From Morchella semilibera (lineage: Eukaryota > Ascomycota > Pezizomycetes > Pezizales > Morchellaceae): 64,000 nt of DNA. Shown here one piece after another: positions 1 to 10,881 of the stretch; position 1 is the stretch's first letter; the number at the start of each line of letters is the position of its first letter. Both the position numbers and the translations under genes were made by a program. The notes beneath the pieces are model-generated. The model ran no database searches. It saw only the letters and a program-made list of their open reading frames with translations, and was not told the DNA's origin. The stretch lies in contig CM018604.1 of assembly GCA_009192285.1 (NCBI GenBank), forward strand, positions 3,100,001-3,164,000, read 5' to 3'.

Positions 1-24
1 ACCATGAACGAGCCCCCGCTACTG

Positions 25-700
25 AACGAGCCTGTCCCGGTGTCTTGACATCGGTCCCGAGGGTTTGGTAGTTGAAGCGCTGTTGCGATTGTTTAGGAAT
101 AGTTAAGCGAGGAGGGGATGCGCTAAGAGAGGTTGTCGTCATGGGCTTCTAGGAGTTTCGATGGCGTGATGGATTGGTAATGTGAATAGCGGAGATGGTG
201 GGGAGGATTACGCAGTGTGGTAGCGATGAATTTCTATGGGATTCGATGGATGACGATATGTAGCCTTGGCGGGCTGGCGGAGGAGGTATGTTAAATAGTG
301 AAGATAGATGTTTTCCTTAGTTCTTTCTTTCTTTTCTCTTCGTCTCGTCTTCCTGTTATCTCGGTACATAGGAATATACTCCTATCCACAGCCATAGCTC
401 CTCACATCCAAACTCGCCTTCGCAGGGGGCCCCTCATAGTTCTCTCCATCTTTGCTGACGACCTATCTGGTCTTCATCTTCCCTGCTCTGCTCCGTTCTT
501 CTCTAGTTTCTGTTCTCGCTCGTGCCTTTGCCCTTGTCCTTGTCTCTGGCTTTGCCGGTGCTTGCGCCTGTGCTTGCCCGGTCTTCGTCGTCCTCGTCAG
601 TGTCCCCATTGTATGAAACTGTGCTCCTCGAGTTACCTTGCGTCATTGTTTTCATCTGTTCGGCTGTTCTCGGTTACTCCGTTACAGCCCCCGCTACAGG
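25..700. repeat. Dispersed GC-rich repeat A, copy 1
   Basis: This stretch is clearly homologous to 18225-18870. Shared blocks include the segment around 40-130 (matching 18235-18330), the segment at 190-215 (matching 18395-18415) and the TTTCCTTAGTTCTTTCTTTC run at 309. Many differences are C/T or G/A transitions. Low-complexity reading frames run across it in several frames, which is expected from biased composition, so I do not call a gene here. Copy 2 lies just inside the outer TIR of the large transposon, which suggests that this copy is part of a related element cut off by the window edge. Confidence 0.7.
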
Positions 701-1505
701 GCGTGAATAAACCGCCGCCGGAGATAGTCCAGAAATTTTGTGAATATATTCGAAACTCACATAGCAAGGTGGTATATCAGGAGGCAGCAATGATTTACGA
801 TACGGTGATACTTTTCCCTGAGTTGATGGTAATATCATGATCACTTAATAGCTACGTTGATCTTCTAATATTTGGCTAGGTGAGCATCGCCTGACCTTAC
901 AGTGGGCTTGGTTTGGAAAACGGAGGATCTATGAATTAATTCATATGAAGAGTTATAACCATATATTACATCATATCTTCATCTATAATGACATAACGGC
1001 ATCTGTTAGCTATAGGGATACATGTATTATTATTATCCCATAGTCCGTAGTTTGCGCCCAAATAAAATTAGGCTACCAGCACATGCCCTTGCAACGATAC
1101 GAGTCCTATTGACTGGGGCAGCCACCTAAACCCTGTTTCTAGGCTCCTGTTTCTACAATAATTTTCCCTATCGCTGTACTATAGTGTGTAGTGTTTGCTT
1201 CATTAATCGACGTTGTGGACCTGTACTATATGCAGAATTCCCTATAATTTCATATCAATTGGTATGATTTCATATGAATTCGTATGTATGCACTGACAGT
1301 ATAGTGACACACCCGAATAAACACAGTGTAGTTTGATTTGATTAGATGATTAGGTGGATACCTTCCCATGCACGTGCAGCAGCCTCACACGAGGGTCCAA
1401 TCACATAGAGCTTTCCATGCTTTATGTATTGTCTAAGACACCAACAAAGAGCGGCATATGCAGATTTTTCTTTTTCTTTTAGTGTTTGCTCTCTGCATTG
1501 TTTTT

Positions 1506-1609
1506 TCATATGAAGAGATACGCACTCACACGGCTTCAAATGAAGATATACCCAGTTACACGGCTTCATATGAAGAAATACCCACTCACATGGGCTCGTA
1601 TGGGGAAAT
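1506..1609. repeat. 30-bp minisatellite, three units plus a part
   Basis: Units begin at 1506, 1536 and 1566, each of the form TCATATGAAGA followed by TACCCACTCACACGGC with small changes. A partial fourth unit runs to about 1609. The surrounding 840-1890 stretch is AT-rich, carries scattered CATATGAA motifs, and shows no gene I can support. Confidence 0.75.
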
Positions 1610-1890
1610 GATTAACGGGTGTAGATATTGTTATCCCTCTTATCAGATCATTGGTCTCTAATGCAAACCCCCCCCTCCCCCCCCAAAAAAAAGAAGAGTT
1701 AAAATACTAATTTCTAGCATCCCTTAGGCTAGCGAAGAATACTACCCACCTAAAGCTAGTGGAGCTTTCCCACCAATTAATTGATTTCACACCAAAACTA
1801 TAACCCTCTACTTTACAGTGGGCAGCATCGCCAGACTAGAGAATAAAGACATTTACCCTTGTACTTGTAATAAATAAATAACTAAAAATA

Positions 1891-3231
1891 CTAGCCTTCA
1901 TATTTCCAACCAGGTGGCATCTCTAGCCTCTTCATCTCTCTTTGGGCTCGACGAGACTGACTGTTAAGAGTCTCCTCCTTACGCTTCCTTTTCGATCTAG
2001 CCGCCTGCTCTTCCAGTTCATGCACTTTGTCCTGCCAAACCTTGAGTTGTTCTCCACAAGAAGAGTTAAGGTCTAGCCGAAAGGCTCTAGATGTTTCTTT
2101 GTAAAGTCTTGTTATCTAAAAAAAAAAAAAAAAGAGAGAGAGAGAGTTAGATGCCGCAAAACAACTAGCTACAACATAATCTCGATAGTAGCATATCGAT
2201 TGCCGTTCCCGAAGGAGCCGGCGTGGGCAAGTTTGTCAATATAACCATACCCCCGGCAGTGGCATACTATATGCCACTATTGAGACTCTATTGTACATAA
2301 TATGCTGGAGAGATTCATACCAGCTGGTTCCAGGAAGGTGTTGAGATATCATTAAAACATTCCCAATTCCCTATAGGCATAGGTAAAATAGTAGTTTCGC
2401 AAGGACCGCCACAGTTCTCCAAATTCAAGCCGGGTGCTTCATAATCGACAGCAGATGGTAGCTCACCGTGTGATACATCTTCTGGATATGTAAATGGTGG
2501 TGGTGAGGCTGGGGGTGGGGGTGGGGGTAGAGATGGAGATCGGAGTGGAAGTGGAAGTGGAGATGGTTGATCATGGCGAATATCCGGTTCTTCTGGCTTG
2601 TTAGCAAGTTGGGCTTTTAACTCTTTACAGGAAAACCCAGGGCCCACCTCTCTCATATATTCTAACCATGAAGCGTGGTTCACTGGATACGCTGACTGCC
2701 GAAAGGCGTGCTAGGTTATCAGAATTAAATGGCAAGTTCATCAGCAAACTCAACTTGTGACTGGAGTCTCCCAACAGTCTCCCAGGTCTCCTGAGAGTCT
2801 CCTGAGACTCCTGGATATTTTTTGAGTCTCCTGAGGCTCAGGAGGCATCAGGAGACAAATGAAGTCTTGCTGATGTTTTCCGTAGCCGTAGTAATGTTCT
2901 CTTCCTCAATGATTTGGAGGGGATTACTGCCCGTGTCGTTATCAGGGTGAATCCTAATCTGAATCCATTGCTGATACGCACAGCAAGGCCTAATCAGACT
3001 TCACAACATTGTAAATTTCGCTCAAGCCTGTAATGTATTTACTCGAATTTCCTCCTCCAACATCACAGTTTTCCTCGAAACACGTTGAACTTGTAGGATA
3101 TTTAAACCCTTTCCATTTTGCGTAGAAGCGAGGAGCTTGTTGAGGAAACTAAGTGATCGACTCGACAGAGTTTTCCCAACACCGTTACAAGATAGAACGG
3201 TATCTACTAATGATGGGGTTTTTTGAGACAT
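1891..3231 (-). pseudogene. Unknown spliced gene, probably decayed, with a MITE inside
   Basis: I do not recognise this protein. The best part is the 3' end. A proline-rich exon (about 2683-2321) ends at a GTATGA donor. A 205-bp intron (2320-2116) with a long pyrimidine tract ends in TAG. A 74-codon final exon (2115-1891) is lysine/arginine-rich and probably forms a coiled coil (HELEEQAARSKRKRKEE). Upstream, 3231-3045 gives an ATG-initiated stretch, and 2965-2878 gives a frame with QIRIHPDNDTGSN that seems to follow a short intron. The 137-bp MITE at 2739-2875 lies between these blocks. The frames on its two sides do not join into one continuous model, so I call it a relic. It abuts the KDZ relic and could be its accessory gene, which is inference. 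Confidence 0.4.
2739..2875 (+). mobile_element. 137-bp MITE, copy 1 (full length)
   Basis: The ends are CATCAGCAA and the inverted TTGCTGATG. The interior is built from GTCTCCTGAG-type motifs that can fold on themselves. The insertion is flanked on both sides by TT (2737-2738 and 2876-2877). The length is exactly that of three other copies at 21625, 25335 and 32491. It has no coding capacity, so it must be mobilised by another element. Confidence 0.9.
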
Positions 3232-3489
3232 TTACGCATGTGAGTATACAGAAATATGCGAGCTTAGGGTGAATGAGCTCGGATGGCTGGTTGAGAGATG
3301 AATAGTGAGAGACGGTGGGGTGGATGGTGGGTGGATGGCAAATAGTTGATATTTTCTGATGAAGAGCTGGATCCTTGGCCTTAAAGGACTTGATATTATA
3401 CTATGTGCCAATAACGGTTCCACTCGCATGCTGAATCCTTTGAAGATTGCGACCGCCCTTTGCAGTAACCACAAAACGTACACGTTATA

Positions 3490-6407
3490 TCTTTTGAGGA
3501 GTTTAAAACCATCTCCTATCGCTATTGCAACTGTGGGAAGCAATGTGCTAAGCTTCTAGAGCAAGGCGTCTTTCCCTCATTCCCAGTAAGGCCACGGTTT
3601 GCTTTTGGGATTCCCTTTTTGGGATTATTCCATGGTTTATCAATGCGATGTTCTTCTAGCGGGTTAGCATTTGGGGAGAGCTGGAGAGATCTGTGGGAAG
3701 TTGAATACCTTCAAACACTCCCTAGTTTTTACAGAGAGGTAAGGGGCCTCTATATGGGTGTAAAGCACTATGTTAATCAGTACGAGATAGCTCAAAAACG
3801 TATACCATCGATGGAGGGCAGTAGTAAGCATTGCATCATCCAAGACTCTCAATGACTTACTAGTATGCGGTGAAACGATTCTAGAGGATCATATTCTAGC
3901 CAACATGTGTCCTTCGTGTTTCGCTTTTTCGGATAAGGAAAACGAAGAGAATAAAGTTGTATATGTTGCTTTGGATGGAAACATGTAGCACTCCCGCTAT
4001 AAAGACACACATTTTGAGTATGAAGAGCTTCCCGTTAAGTAGATACCATATATCCCAGAAATACCATTCATCTTCGTGATAAAGTGCTAAGGGCATTCAT
4101 TAATGTCGGAATCCGTCAATATAATCTTGCTTCAGTGTTGAACACTTCTCATCCTGTTGGTGATAGTGAAGGGCCATGCGGGCACAACTTCAAGGCTAAC
4201 GGTAATTGGTGGCGCAAGGAAAAGGAAGGTACGCAGCATCTTTAATTCAAGCAGCTACGTAGTACTAGTAGCTAAATCGCCCTAGGTGGGCATTTGCCAA
4301 GTCAACAAGCGTTAGACGAGACGGGGGTTTTTGGAATGTGTTGTAAGCATGGAATACTACTCCGACTTCTCAACATGTATAGCGGGGAGAGAGAAGCCCA
4401 TGCGTTTGCGATTCTAGAAGAGCTGCACCGGGAATGCAAGGATGCAAAGGAGCATTGTATATGCTACGATTTGGCATGTCACCTGTCCCCAGCTGTAAAG
4501 GTTTGTTAGCCTTCTTCTTCTACGAGGTATTCAATCATCAGTCAAATATGTTGAGCGAATCGCCAAGCATCATATCCTACATATTGCCGCAAAGTCAGCC
4601 CTCCGTGTAGGGAGATTTCATTTGTATGGTCACGAATATAGTTTCACAATACTATGGAATCCCTTACGAAGCATCGGCTGGGGGCAGATGATCAGGGAGG
4701 AAATAGAGACGTACTGGTCTCTGGCATCTCATCTGGTTTCTTCCGGAAGAGTGATGTCATCTCCTCGACGCACCCAGCGGCTTGACGAATACGTTCTTTT
4801 TAGAGCCAGGGATTCAAAACAATGTTTGGGATACCTCCTACGTCAAAGATATGAGAGGGCAAAATCTATTACTGTAGAAACAGGGAATCTGCTCGACAGT
4901 ATTCTGGGAACCTATTTGCCGAATGGTGATAAGATGACTATTGATTATTTAAAGAACCAAAGGCAACTTCAAGAGGATTACTTTAAAACCTATAGGAAGC
5001 CAAGGAAGGACGAATTAGAAATAGTATTCGCGTCCATTGTGGAGGAAGAAAGACAGGCTTATAATTGGATACTTCAGAGGTACATCCATCCATTACGGCC
5101 CACCCTACGTATTCACCCTCACTAATATCGTTGCACAATACCATCGAAGGGCACAGAGTCAGCCGGAGTGGTTACCTACCCATGCTCAAAATATTCGCTC
5201 ACTCACCTTCGAGGAGATGTTAGGCCAAAGACGCGGCGAGATATTGATTGCCAAAACACATCGACTAATGAAGTCACTTGGTCAACAACGCCACCCTGAC
5301 TGACTCCCCGGTGGTTCACAATATCTGAAGTACGAGGAGATATACAGGCGAAGGGAATTAGCCAAATTAAGTCAGAAGCTTGTACATGTTATAACATCAC
5401 GAAACATTCAACTTCATCAGATCCGGTCTAGGGTTCGAGGCTACAGAGATTCCTCGTGGCTTGTGAACCAGCTAAATAGCAAATGGACTCAGTTTGAGAT
5501 GGTGGTAAAGGCATATAATAAGGCTGCTGCAAAGCTTCGTGGTCGCGGAGAGGAAAAGCCCCCGCCCGTAACACTCAAAGATCTTAAAGAGAAAGGTGTG
5601 ACATGTGAGCTCATATGATATCTCGAAAGGAGCCCCGCAAAAGAGGATTGGGCTATGTTCCAGGAAGTGCGTGATGGCATTGACGCTATACTAAAGCAAG
5701 AGAGGGCCCATGAAGAGATGGTTCAGACACCACTGGAAGCACGGAGGGCAGTTGAATGGCTTGTGCGAGGGCTTGGCCTAATCATTTCAAAGATTGAGGG
5801 CTCCGACAATCGAGCAAACACGTTTGTTGTCAATTCATTATGGGATAGATTGAAAATGCTGGAAGGGTTGCTGAAGTGTTGCACGGGTATTATCCTTCAA
5901 GAAGACGATACGCGGACATTATTTGGTCAGTACAAGTCTGAGCCAAGATTCCGAACCCAAGTCTAATACCCGTAAGATATCAGAAGCCGGGTTAGAGCTA
6001 TCCCTTTCCTTCAGCACCCTTCAGTCCTTTCGGCCCCTTTAAGTCGACCCCCTTTAGTTCCTTCTTCAGGCCAACCCTCTTTACTTGCTACCGCAGTCAC
6101 TGAATTAGAACCTGAACGTATTCGTGGCGATATAAAAAGTAATGACGAGGACGATGAGGTAGAAAGCGGAGGTGAGGATTACCCTCAGGAGGATGAAGTT
6201 TTGGGGGATCTGCTCTGGAACGGTTTATGTGTCTTGGAACGCAAGGAGGAAGAGTTACAGATGAGAAAGAAACGGGCTGCTCTGAGGGCAATACGAAAGC
6301 AAAAAAAGCCTTTGGACACTACAGATTTAGGTTCGCTCGGCTCAGATTTTGATATAGATATATATAATGATCTCTTGACCAGCGACGAAGACGAAGAGGA
6401 TCTATAG
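3490..6407 (+). pseudogene. KDZ-type (Kyakuja-Dileera-Zisupton) DDE transposase relic
   Basis: Successive frames carry the landmark order of fungal KDZ transposases. An N-terminal YCNCGKQCAKLLEQGVFPSF block lies at about 3520-3590. A CPSCF...YVALDGNM block at 3908-3990 holds the first catalytic D. A GPCGHNFKANG block follows at about 4170. DETGVFGMCCKHGILLRLLN...GERE...CYDLACHLSP lies at 4316-4500, and a GHEYSFTILWNP...RRTQRLDEYV block at 4626-4790. Charged C-terminal frames run on at 5655-5966 and 6201-6407. The frame is broken many times. Directly after DGNM a TAG stands where the family usually has Gln, as a C-to-T change would give. I see no TIRs around it. It is not functional. Confidence 0.75.
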
Positions 6408-7083
6408 CGTGAATGTAAAACGCGTTGTTTATCTTACCACTCCTCTAGACTGGTGGTATCACTTTGAGGGTTAATGTTGAGCCACCACTACAATGGGATG
6501 AATTAATTTCTGAGGTAGTAGTTATATTTCCTGTACAACGACTCGCGATGGAGCTTCTGCACAACCAAAACCCTTAAAACATCAACCCCACCTCCCTTGG
6601 TGAGGGCCCTGAATTGACCTTCATATTCTTTACCTCTTATTCCGCTAATTAGAGGCTGTAGTATACGTATGGTTGCAATGTTTCTAACAAGATCGATCTA
6701 CCATACTGCCGTGCGCACTTACATGAACCTGTATGAATTCATATGAATTCGTGTTGGCACATAAGATCGGAACTAAACGGTAGACGTGTTTGCGAGGGAG
6801 TGACACTCAAGGGGGTGGGGTATATGGTTCGTTACCTTCCACAGGCCTAGGGCAATGAATGTGGGTAGTATTTACAAATTGGTTTATATAGTACCCGCAA
6901 GCGCTGTAACGGGGAGGCCCCCACCCTCGTGACTATATGGGCATCGGTCCCCACCCGCCCCTTTCTAGGACGATACCGAGCACGTTGCATATACCCTGTA
7001 CTAAAGGTTTTATAACCACTCATAGTTTCCGGGCCGCCGGGCTTTATAGCAAGCAACTCGGAATATTGTACCGGTACCTCAAC
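6408..7083. other. Intergenic, no gene seen
   Basis: I find no supported coding frame, RNA gene or clear repeat boundary here. A short palindromic GAATTCATATGAATTC occurs near 6735. Confidence 0.6.
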
Positions 7084-7192
7084 CATCAGCAAGCTTTACC
7101 ATTTGTGACTGGAGTCTCCTGAGTCTCCTGACAGTCTCCTAAGTCTCCTGAGAACCCGGTAATCTCCTGAGATTTGTAAAATCTTGCTGATG
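7084..7192 (+). mobile_element. MITE of the 137-bp family, shortened copy (109 bp)
   Basis: It begins CATCAGCAAGC and ends TTGCTGATG, with the same GTCTCCTGAG motifs. The central part is diverged and 28 bp shorter than the full copies. It is flanked by AC on both sides (7082-7083 and 7193-7194), a duplication that is not TA. Confidence 0.8.
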
Positions 7193-7564
7193 ACGATGGG
7201 CCGAGGGGATACAAATTTATATGAATTACAGGTGCCGGAGTTTCCCTGATCTAGCTCTGGAGCACTGAGCATAGCGAGGATTTTTTTTGGGGTGTGTACA
7301 AAATAGAATTAATAGGTGCCAAGGATTTTTTAAACGGGGAGACTCCACCATATATGTGCACTGGCATAGGTTTTGTGGAGCCTCCAGGAAAATAAAAAGC
7401 TATACAGGGGGGACTCCACCATATCGCGATCAGTGTTATACACTGAAAAGAAAAATAGAAAACAGTATTAACATTTCCTACTCATACGTGATCATGTGAA
7501 GAGGTATGAACGCACGTGCAAAGCAATATATGTACATGTATATTGGTCAGTCCTAATTGAATCG

Positions 7565-7925
7565 TGACGACGGCTTCGAGGGAGAGGGCGTTAATTATAT
7601 ATTCTGTTCATATGAAGACATATGGGCTTATACAGTAAGATATTATATATATATAAGTTAGCCTCGTATCGTCGCCTAACCTCAAGCAACGGCGGCATCG
7701 AGGGAGAGGACGTTAATTATTACCTGGAGTGTCCTATATTCTGTTCATATGAAGACATATGGGCTTATACAGTAAGATATTATATATATATAAGTTAGCC
7801 TCGTGTCGTCGCCTAACCCTTAAGTGACGGCGGCGTCGAAGGAGAGGATGTTAATTATTATCTGGAGTATCATATATTCTGTTCACATGAAGACATATGG
7901 GCGTATATGTAGTGGGATGTCTAAC
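7565..7925. repeat. Tandem repeat, about 123-137-bp unit, two full and one partial
   Basis: Units start near 7567, 7690 and 7827. Each contains CGGC..TCGA.GGAGAGG..GTTAATTAT, then ATATTCTGTTCATATGAAGA and GTTAGCCTCGT.TCGTCGCC. The third unit decays after ATGGGCGTATA. No reading frame crosses it. Confidence 0.85.
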
Positions 7926-8376
7926 ATATTGCTTTGTACAATTGTATAAAATTGGCTTTTGAGCTCTACAAGTTATTTACTATACATCTATGATATAGAT
8001 AGATATATTTTGTTCATATGTGATCATATAAAGGCACTTGAGTACATTCAGGGAACTTACGAAATGATATAACTTAAACAGTGCGGCGATACATAAAAAA
8101 AAAGGCGCTCGGAAATGATTTTTTAAATCGTCGTCCCCCAGGTCCTTGCGAAGACGTTTTGGGCCTGGTTTAGGGTTACGGTGACTAATCACCCAATGAC
8201 TGCTGGCTGGATAAGCTTACGCCCCGTCATATGACTCGTTGACCAACTTCCCGCTTATCCACCCGCGTATGCCGTTGGTCTGCGTTAAGTGCAGGATACT
8301 ACCAGCCACATGTCCTAACCAAGGCTTGGCTAACACCCACACCCCCAGTTTCGTCATACCTCCGGGAGCGCTTCTA

Positions 8377-10363
8377 CAGTATCCGGTAGAATTATTGCAA
8401 AAACAGGTGTTAGCGAGTGCTGTGGGGCTGCAAAGGTGGCGAGTGCTGTGATGGGGTGAAGTGGGACCTCACTGTGAAAAAGGTTTTTTTCACGGCCTCA
8501 ATAGTGGTTAACGGTCAGTGGCTGACGGTTTCCGGAATGAAAAAACAGAAGAAAAAGATGTAGTATAAAAATCACGGGCGTACTTGATTAACAAGTACGA
8601 CCATCATTCTTACAACATGGTAACGATAAGGACAGAACATGTCAGCTACAAAAAGAGATGTTATGTCCAGGCACTCAGATATTCTGGCTAGACATTTCAA
8701 CGGATTGCGGACGATCAAGGCCTTGCAGTCTCTACCGTATGGCATATCTGACATTCCCCTGCCACTCCGCAAAGAAACAATAGATGTGGACGCCCAGTCA
8801 AAATTGATACACCTATACGCCGTCGACTTGTATTTGAAGCAACTGCTACAGCTCTAACGGGGCAGGGTCGGATCAGGGACGAAGCGGGGTAATTCCACGG
8901 GCGGAGACAGGGCAGGGTCGGCTCAGGATGCACCCGAGGCGAGGCAGGTTCAGGTTCAGGTTCAGGTTCAGGGACAAGGCGAGACAAGAGGGCCGAAGCC
9001 AAAGTAATATATTGCTAACGGAAAGAAGACGTTGCCTAGAGAGGCAAAACATAGGAAAGAACGAACACTATATATACAACTTATCCCCTCGCACCGATAA
9101 CTAATGCCATAGAATCCCATAGAAACTCTTACATTCTCGTATCACCCGTACTATTCCCAATAACCCCAATTCTATCCCGTCACTACCCAATCCTTTCTAG
9201 CACTTACATTCCATTCCCGAACTCCTTCCTAATCCTCCATTCTACTTCCGACATCGACCGATACTATCCAACAACCCTGTTCCGAAGACACCTTAGCGGC
9301 AGGCGAGGTGCAGGAGGCGGAGCTGTGATAACAGCTGAATCCCGAAGAAAACCCTGGTCAGAAATTGCAAATGACATAGGTATTGAAGCCTCTGACAAAA
9401 CTCTACGTTCTGCATTCGCCAAAGAAGGTTATCACCGCCGTATTGCTCGAAAGAAGCCATTCATGAACAAAAATCAGAGAAACAGACGGTTCCAATTTGC
9501 CCTTGAACACCATCACTGGACTGAAGAAGATTGGCAACGAGTAATCTGGACTGATGAAAGTTTTATTTGGCTGAGTGGTTCATGCAGAAGGATATTTGTT
9601 ACTAGGACAGTTGAAGAAACCTGGATCGACGATTGTATTGCCCCTAAATTTGCAAACGAGGATTCAATCATGGTTTGGGGGGGAATTTTAGGTGCAGGTG
9701 GTAGGAAAATACTCGTCATTTGGGAGAGAGATGATTGGGGTACTATTACAGCAAATACCTACTGCAATAATATCTTGATACCTCATATCCAACCCTTTTG
9801 GTTACGGGAAAGTCAGAGAATTGGTCAGTGGTTGTGGTTGGTTGAAGACAACGCACCAGCTCATAGAGTAAGGTCAACCCAAGTAAGTACACCTCTGTAT
9901 CTGCACCCGCTACCATCTCTACCCTTTTGCTTTTTCTTACTAACTCCTAATAGCATGTGCGGGATGAACTCAGAATTCCTACCCTGAACTGGCCTGCATC
10001 ATCACCTGACCTAAATCCCATTGAGAATATTTGGAGTATTTTGAAGGGCCGGCTCAATGATAGTTCCAGAAGACAAAGACCTAGGGGTAGAGCAGCGGTT
10101 AGGGCAGCAATCTTAGAGGAATGGAATCTTCTTTCAGAGGAGGAGATTACCAGATGTGTAAGCAACATGCCAGAGCGTATAGAGGCAGTAATTGCTGCCA
10201 ATGGCGGGCACACCAGGTGGTAAGATACATAAGGGTTGCGACAGAATAGAAAATACATTCACTCGTTCATTCATTCATGTCCACCACTCAAATTTTGATA
10301 CTCGCTAGGCTTTTTTAGTGTGCTCGCTAAACCCTGTTTTCGCAATAATTCTACCGGATACTG
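8377..10363 (+). mobile_element. Complete Tc1/mariner (DD34E) transposon
   Basis: The two ends are inverted repeats of about 44 bp starting CAGTATCCGGTAGAATTATT (8377-8420 and 10320-10363), with four or five mismatches, mostly transitions. Both ends are flanked by TA (8375-8376 and 10364-10365), the standard Tc1 target duplication. The element is 1987 bp and encodes one transposase at its 3' half. The 5' 940 bp are non-coding as far as I can tell and include a GGTTCA hexamer array at 8945-8980. The structure is complete, but the start of the transposase frame is uncertain, so activity is unknown. Confidence 0.92.
9325..10223 (+). CDS. Tc1-type DDE transposase, one intron
   Basis: Exon 1 runs from at least 9325 to 9882 and exon 2 from 9954 to 10223. 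The 71-bp intron between them (9883-9953) has a GTAAGT donor, a TTACTAACTC branch site and a TAG acceptor. The catalytic triad is visible: D in VIWTDESFIW, D in LVEDNAPAH, and E in NPIENIW. Splicing places exactly 34 residues between the second D and the E, which gives a DD34E enzyme. An N-terminal helix-turn-helix-like block (WSEIANDIGI...TLRSAFAKEGY) precedes the core. The frame stays open upstream of 9325 for at least 35 codons with no good ATG, so the true start may lie in another exon or be lost. Confidence 0.85.
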
Positions 10364-10365
10364 TA

Positions 10366-10881
10366 AGCGTAACGTATTCTTCACCATTAGCTTTCTTTTA
10401 CTAAATGTAGTTTAGCAGGTGGCCTTGGCAACCCCCCAAGACCTTGCGGTATCAGGCTAAGTGTTCTACCGAAGAAAAAGCTTACTGATCGGAACGATTA
10501 CCGAAGATAGTGGAGTACGGACAAGTGCAACGGTCACGCCTAGCGCCCGGCGGAAATCTATCCGACTACATGTATCTTTACTACATGTAAGTGCCTATCC
10601 GAACTACATGTAGGTAACATCACGGTCGAAAGGAAACAGACCTATGTGGGATCGGCGCACATCCATGCTGTTATCTGTCTGTGCTTGCCCCGCAAAACGT
10701 ACCTTCCACACTTAGGTGGGGCGTAGTTAAGTACCCGTGATGTTTTACCCCGGATAATGATTACAGATGAAGACGCGGGAAGCTTAAATTGAGGGTTTCC
10801 CACCAGTTTTTCTCCGATTCCATGCTTCAAGCGCCCCCCTAAATTACATTCTATAAAATTTGTATCACGACGGCTTGAGCC
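10366..10881. other. Intergenic, upstream of the permease
   Basis: No gene is seen. TACATGTA palindromes occur at about 10566, 10583 and 10606. The 5' leader and promoter of the permease must lie in the last few hundred bases, but I see no clear TATA box. Confidence 0.5.

Noticed and set aside
298-840. 180-codon plus-strand frame at the window start
   Set aside because: It starts with GTG, is Cys/Leu/Ser low-complexity, lies in repeat A and has no counterpart frame in copy 2.
1120-1185. CCTGTTTCTACAATAATTTT resembles the end of the Tc1 TIR
   Set aside because: Similarity covers only about 15 bases and no partner end was found.
9060-9300. Similarity of the Tc1 5' region to the reverse complement of repeat A
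   Set aside because: Only AATCCCATAGAAA-type words match; the rest does not align.
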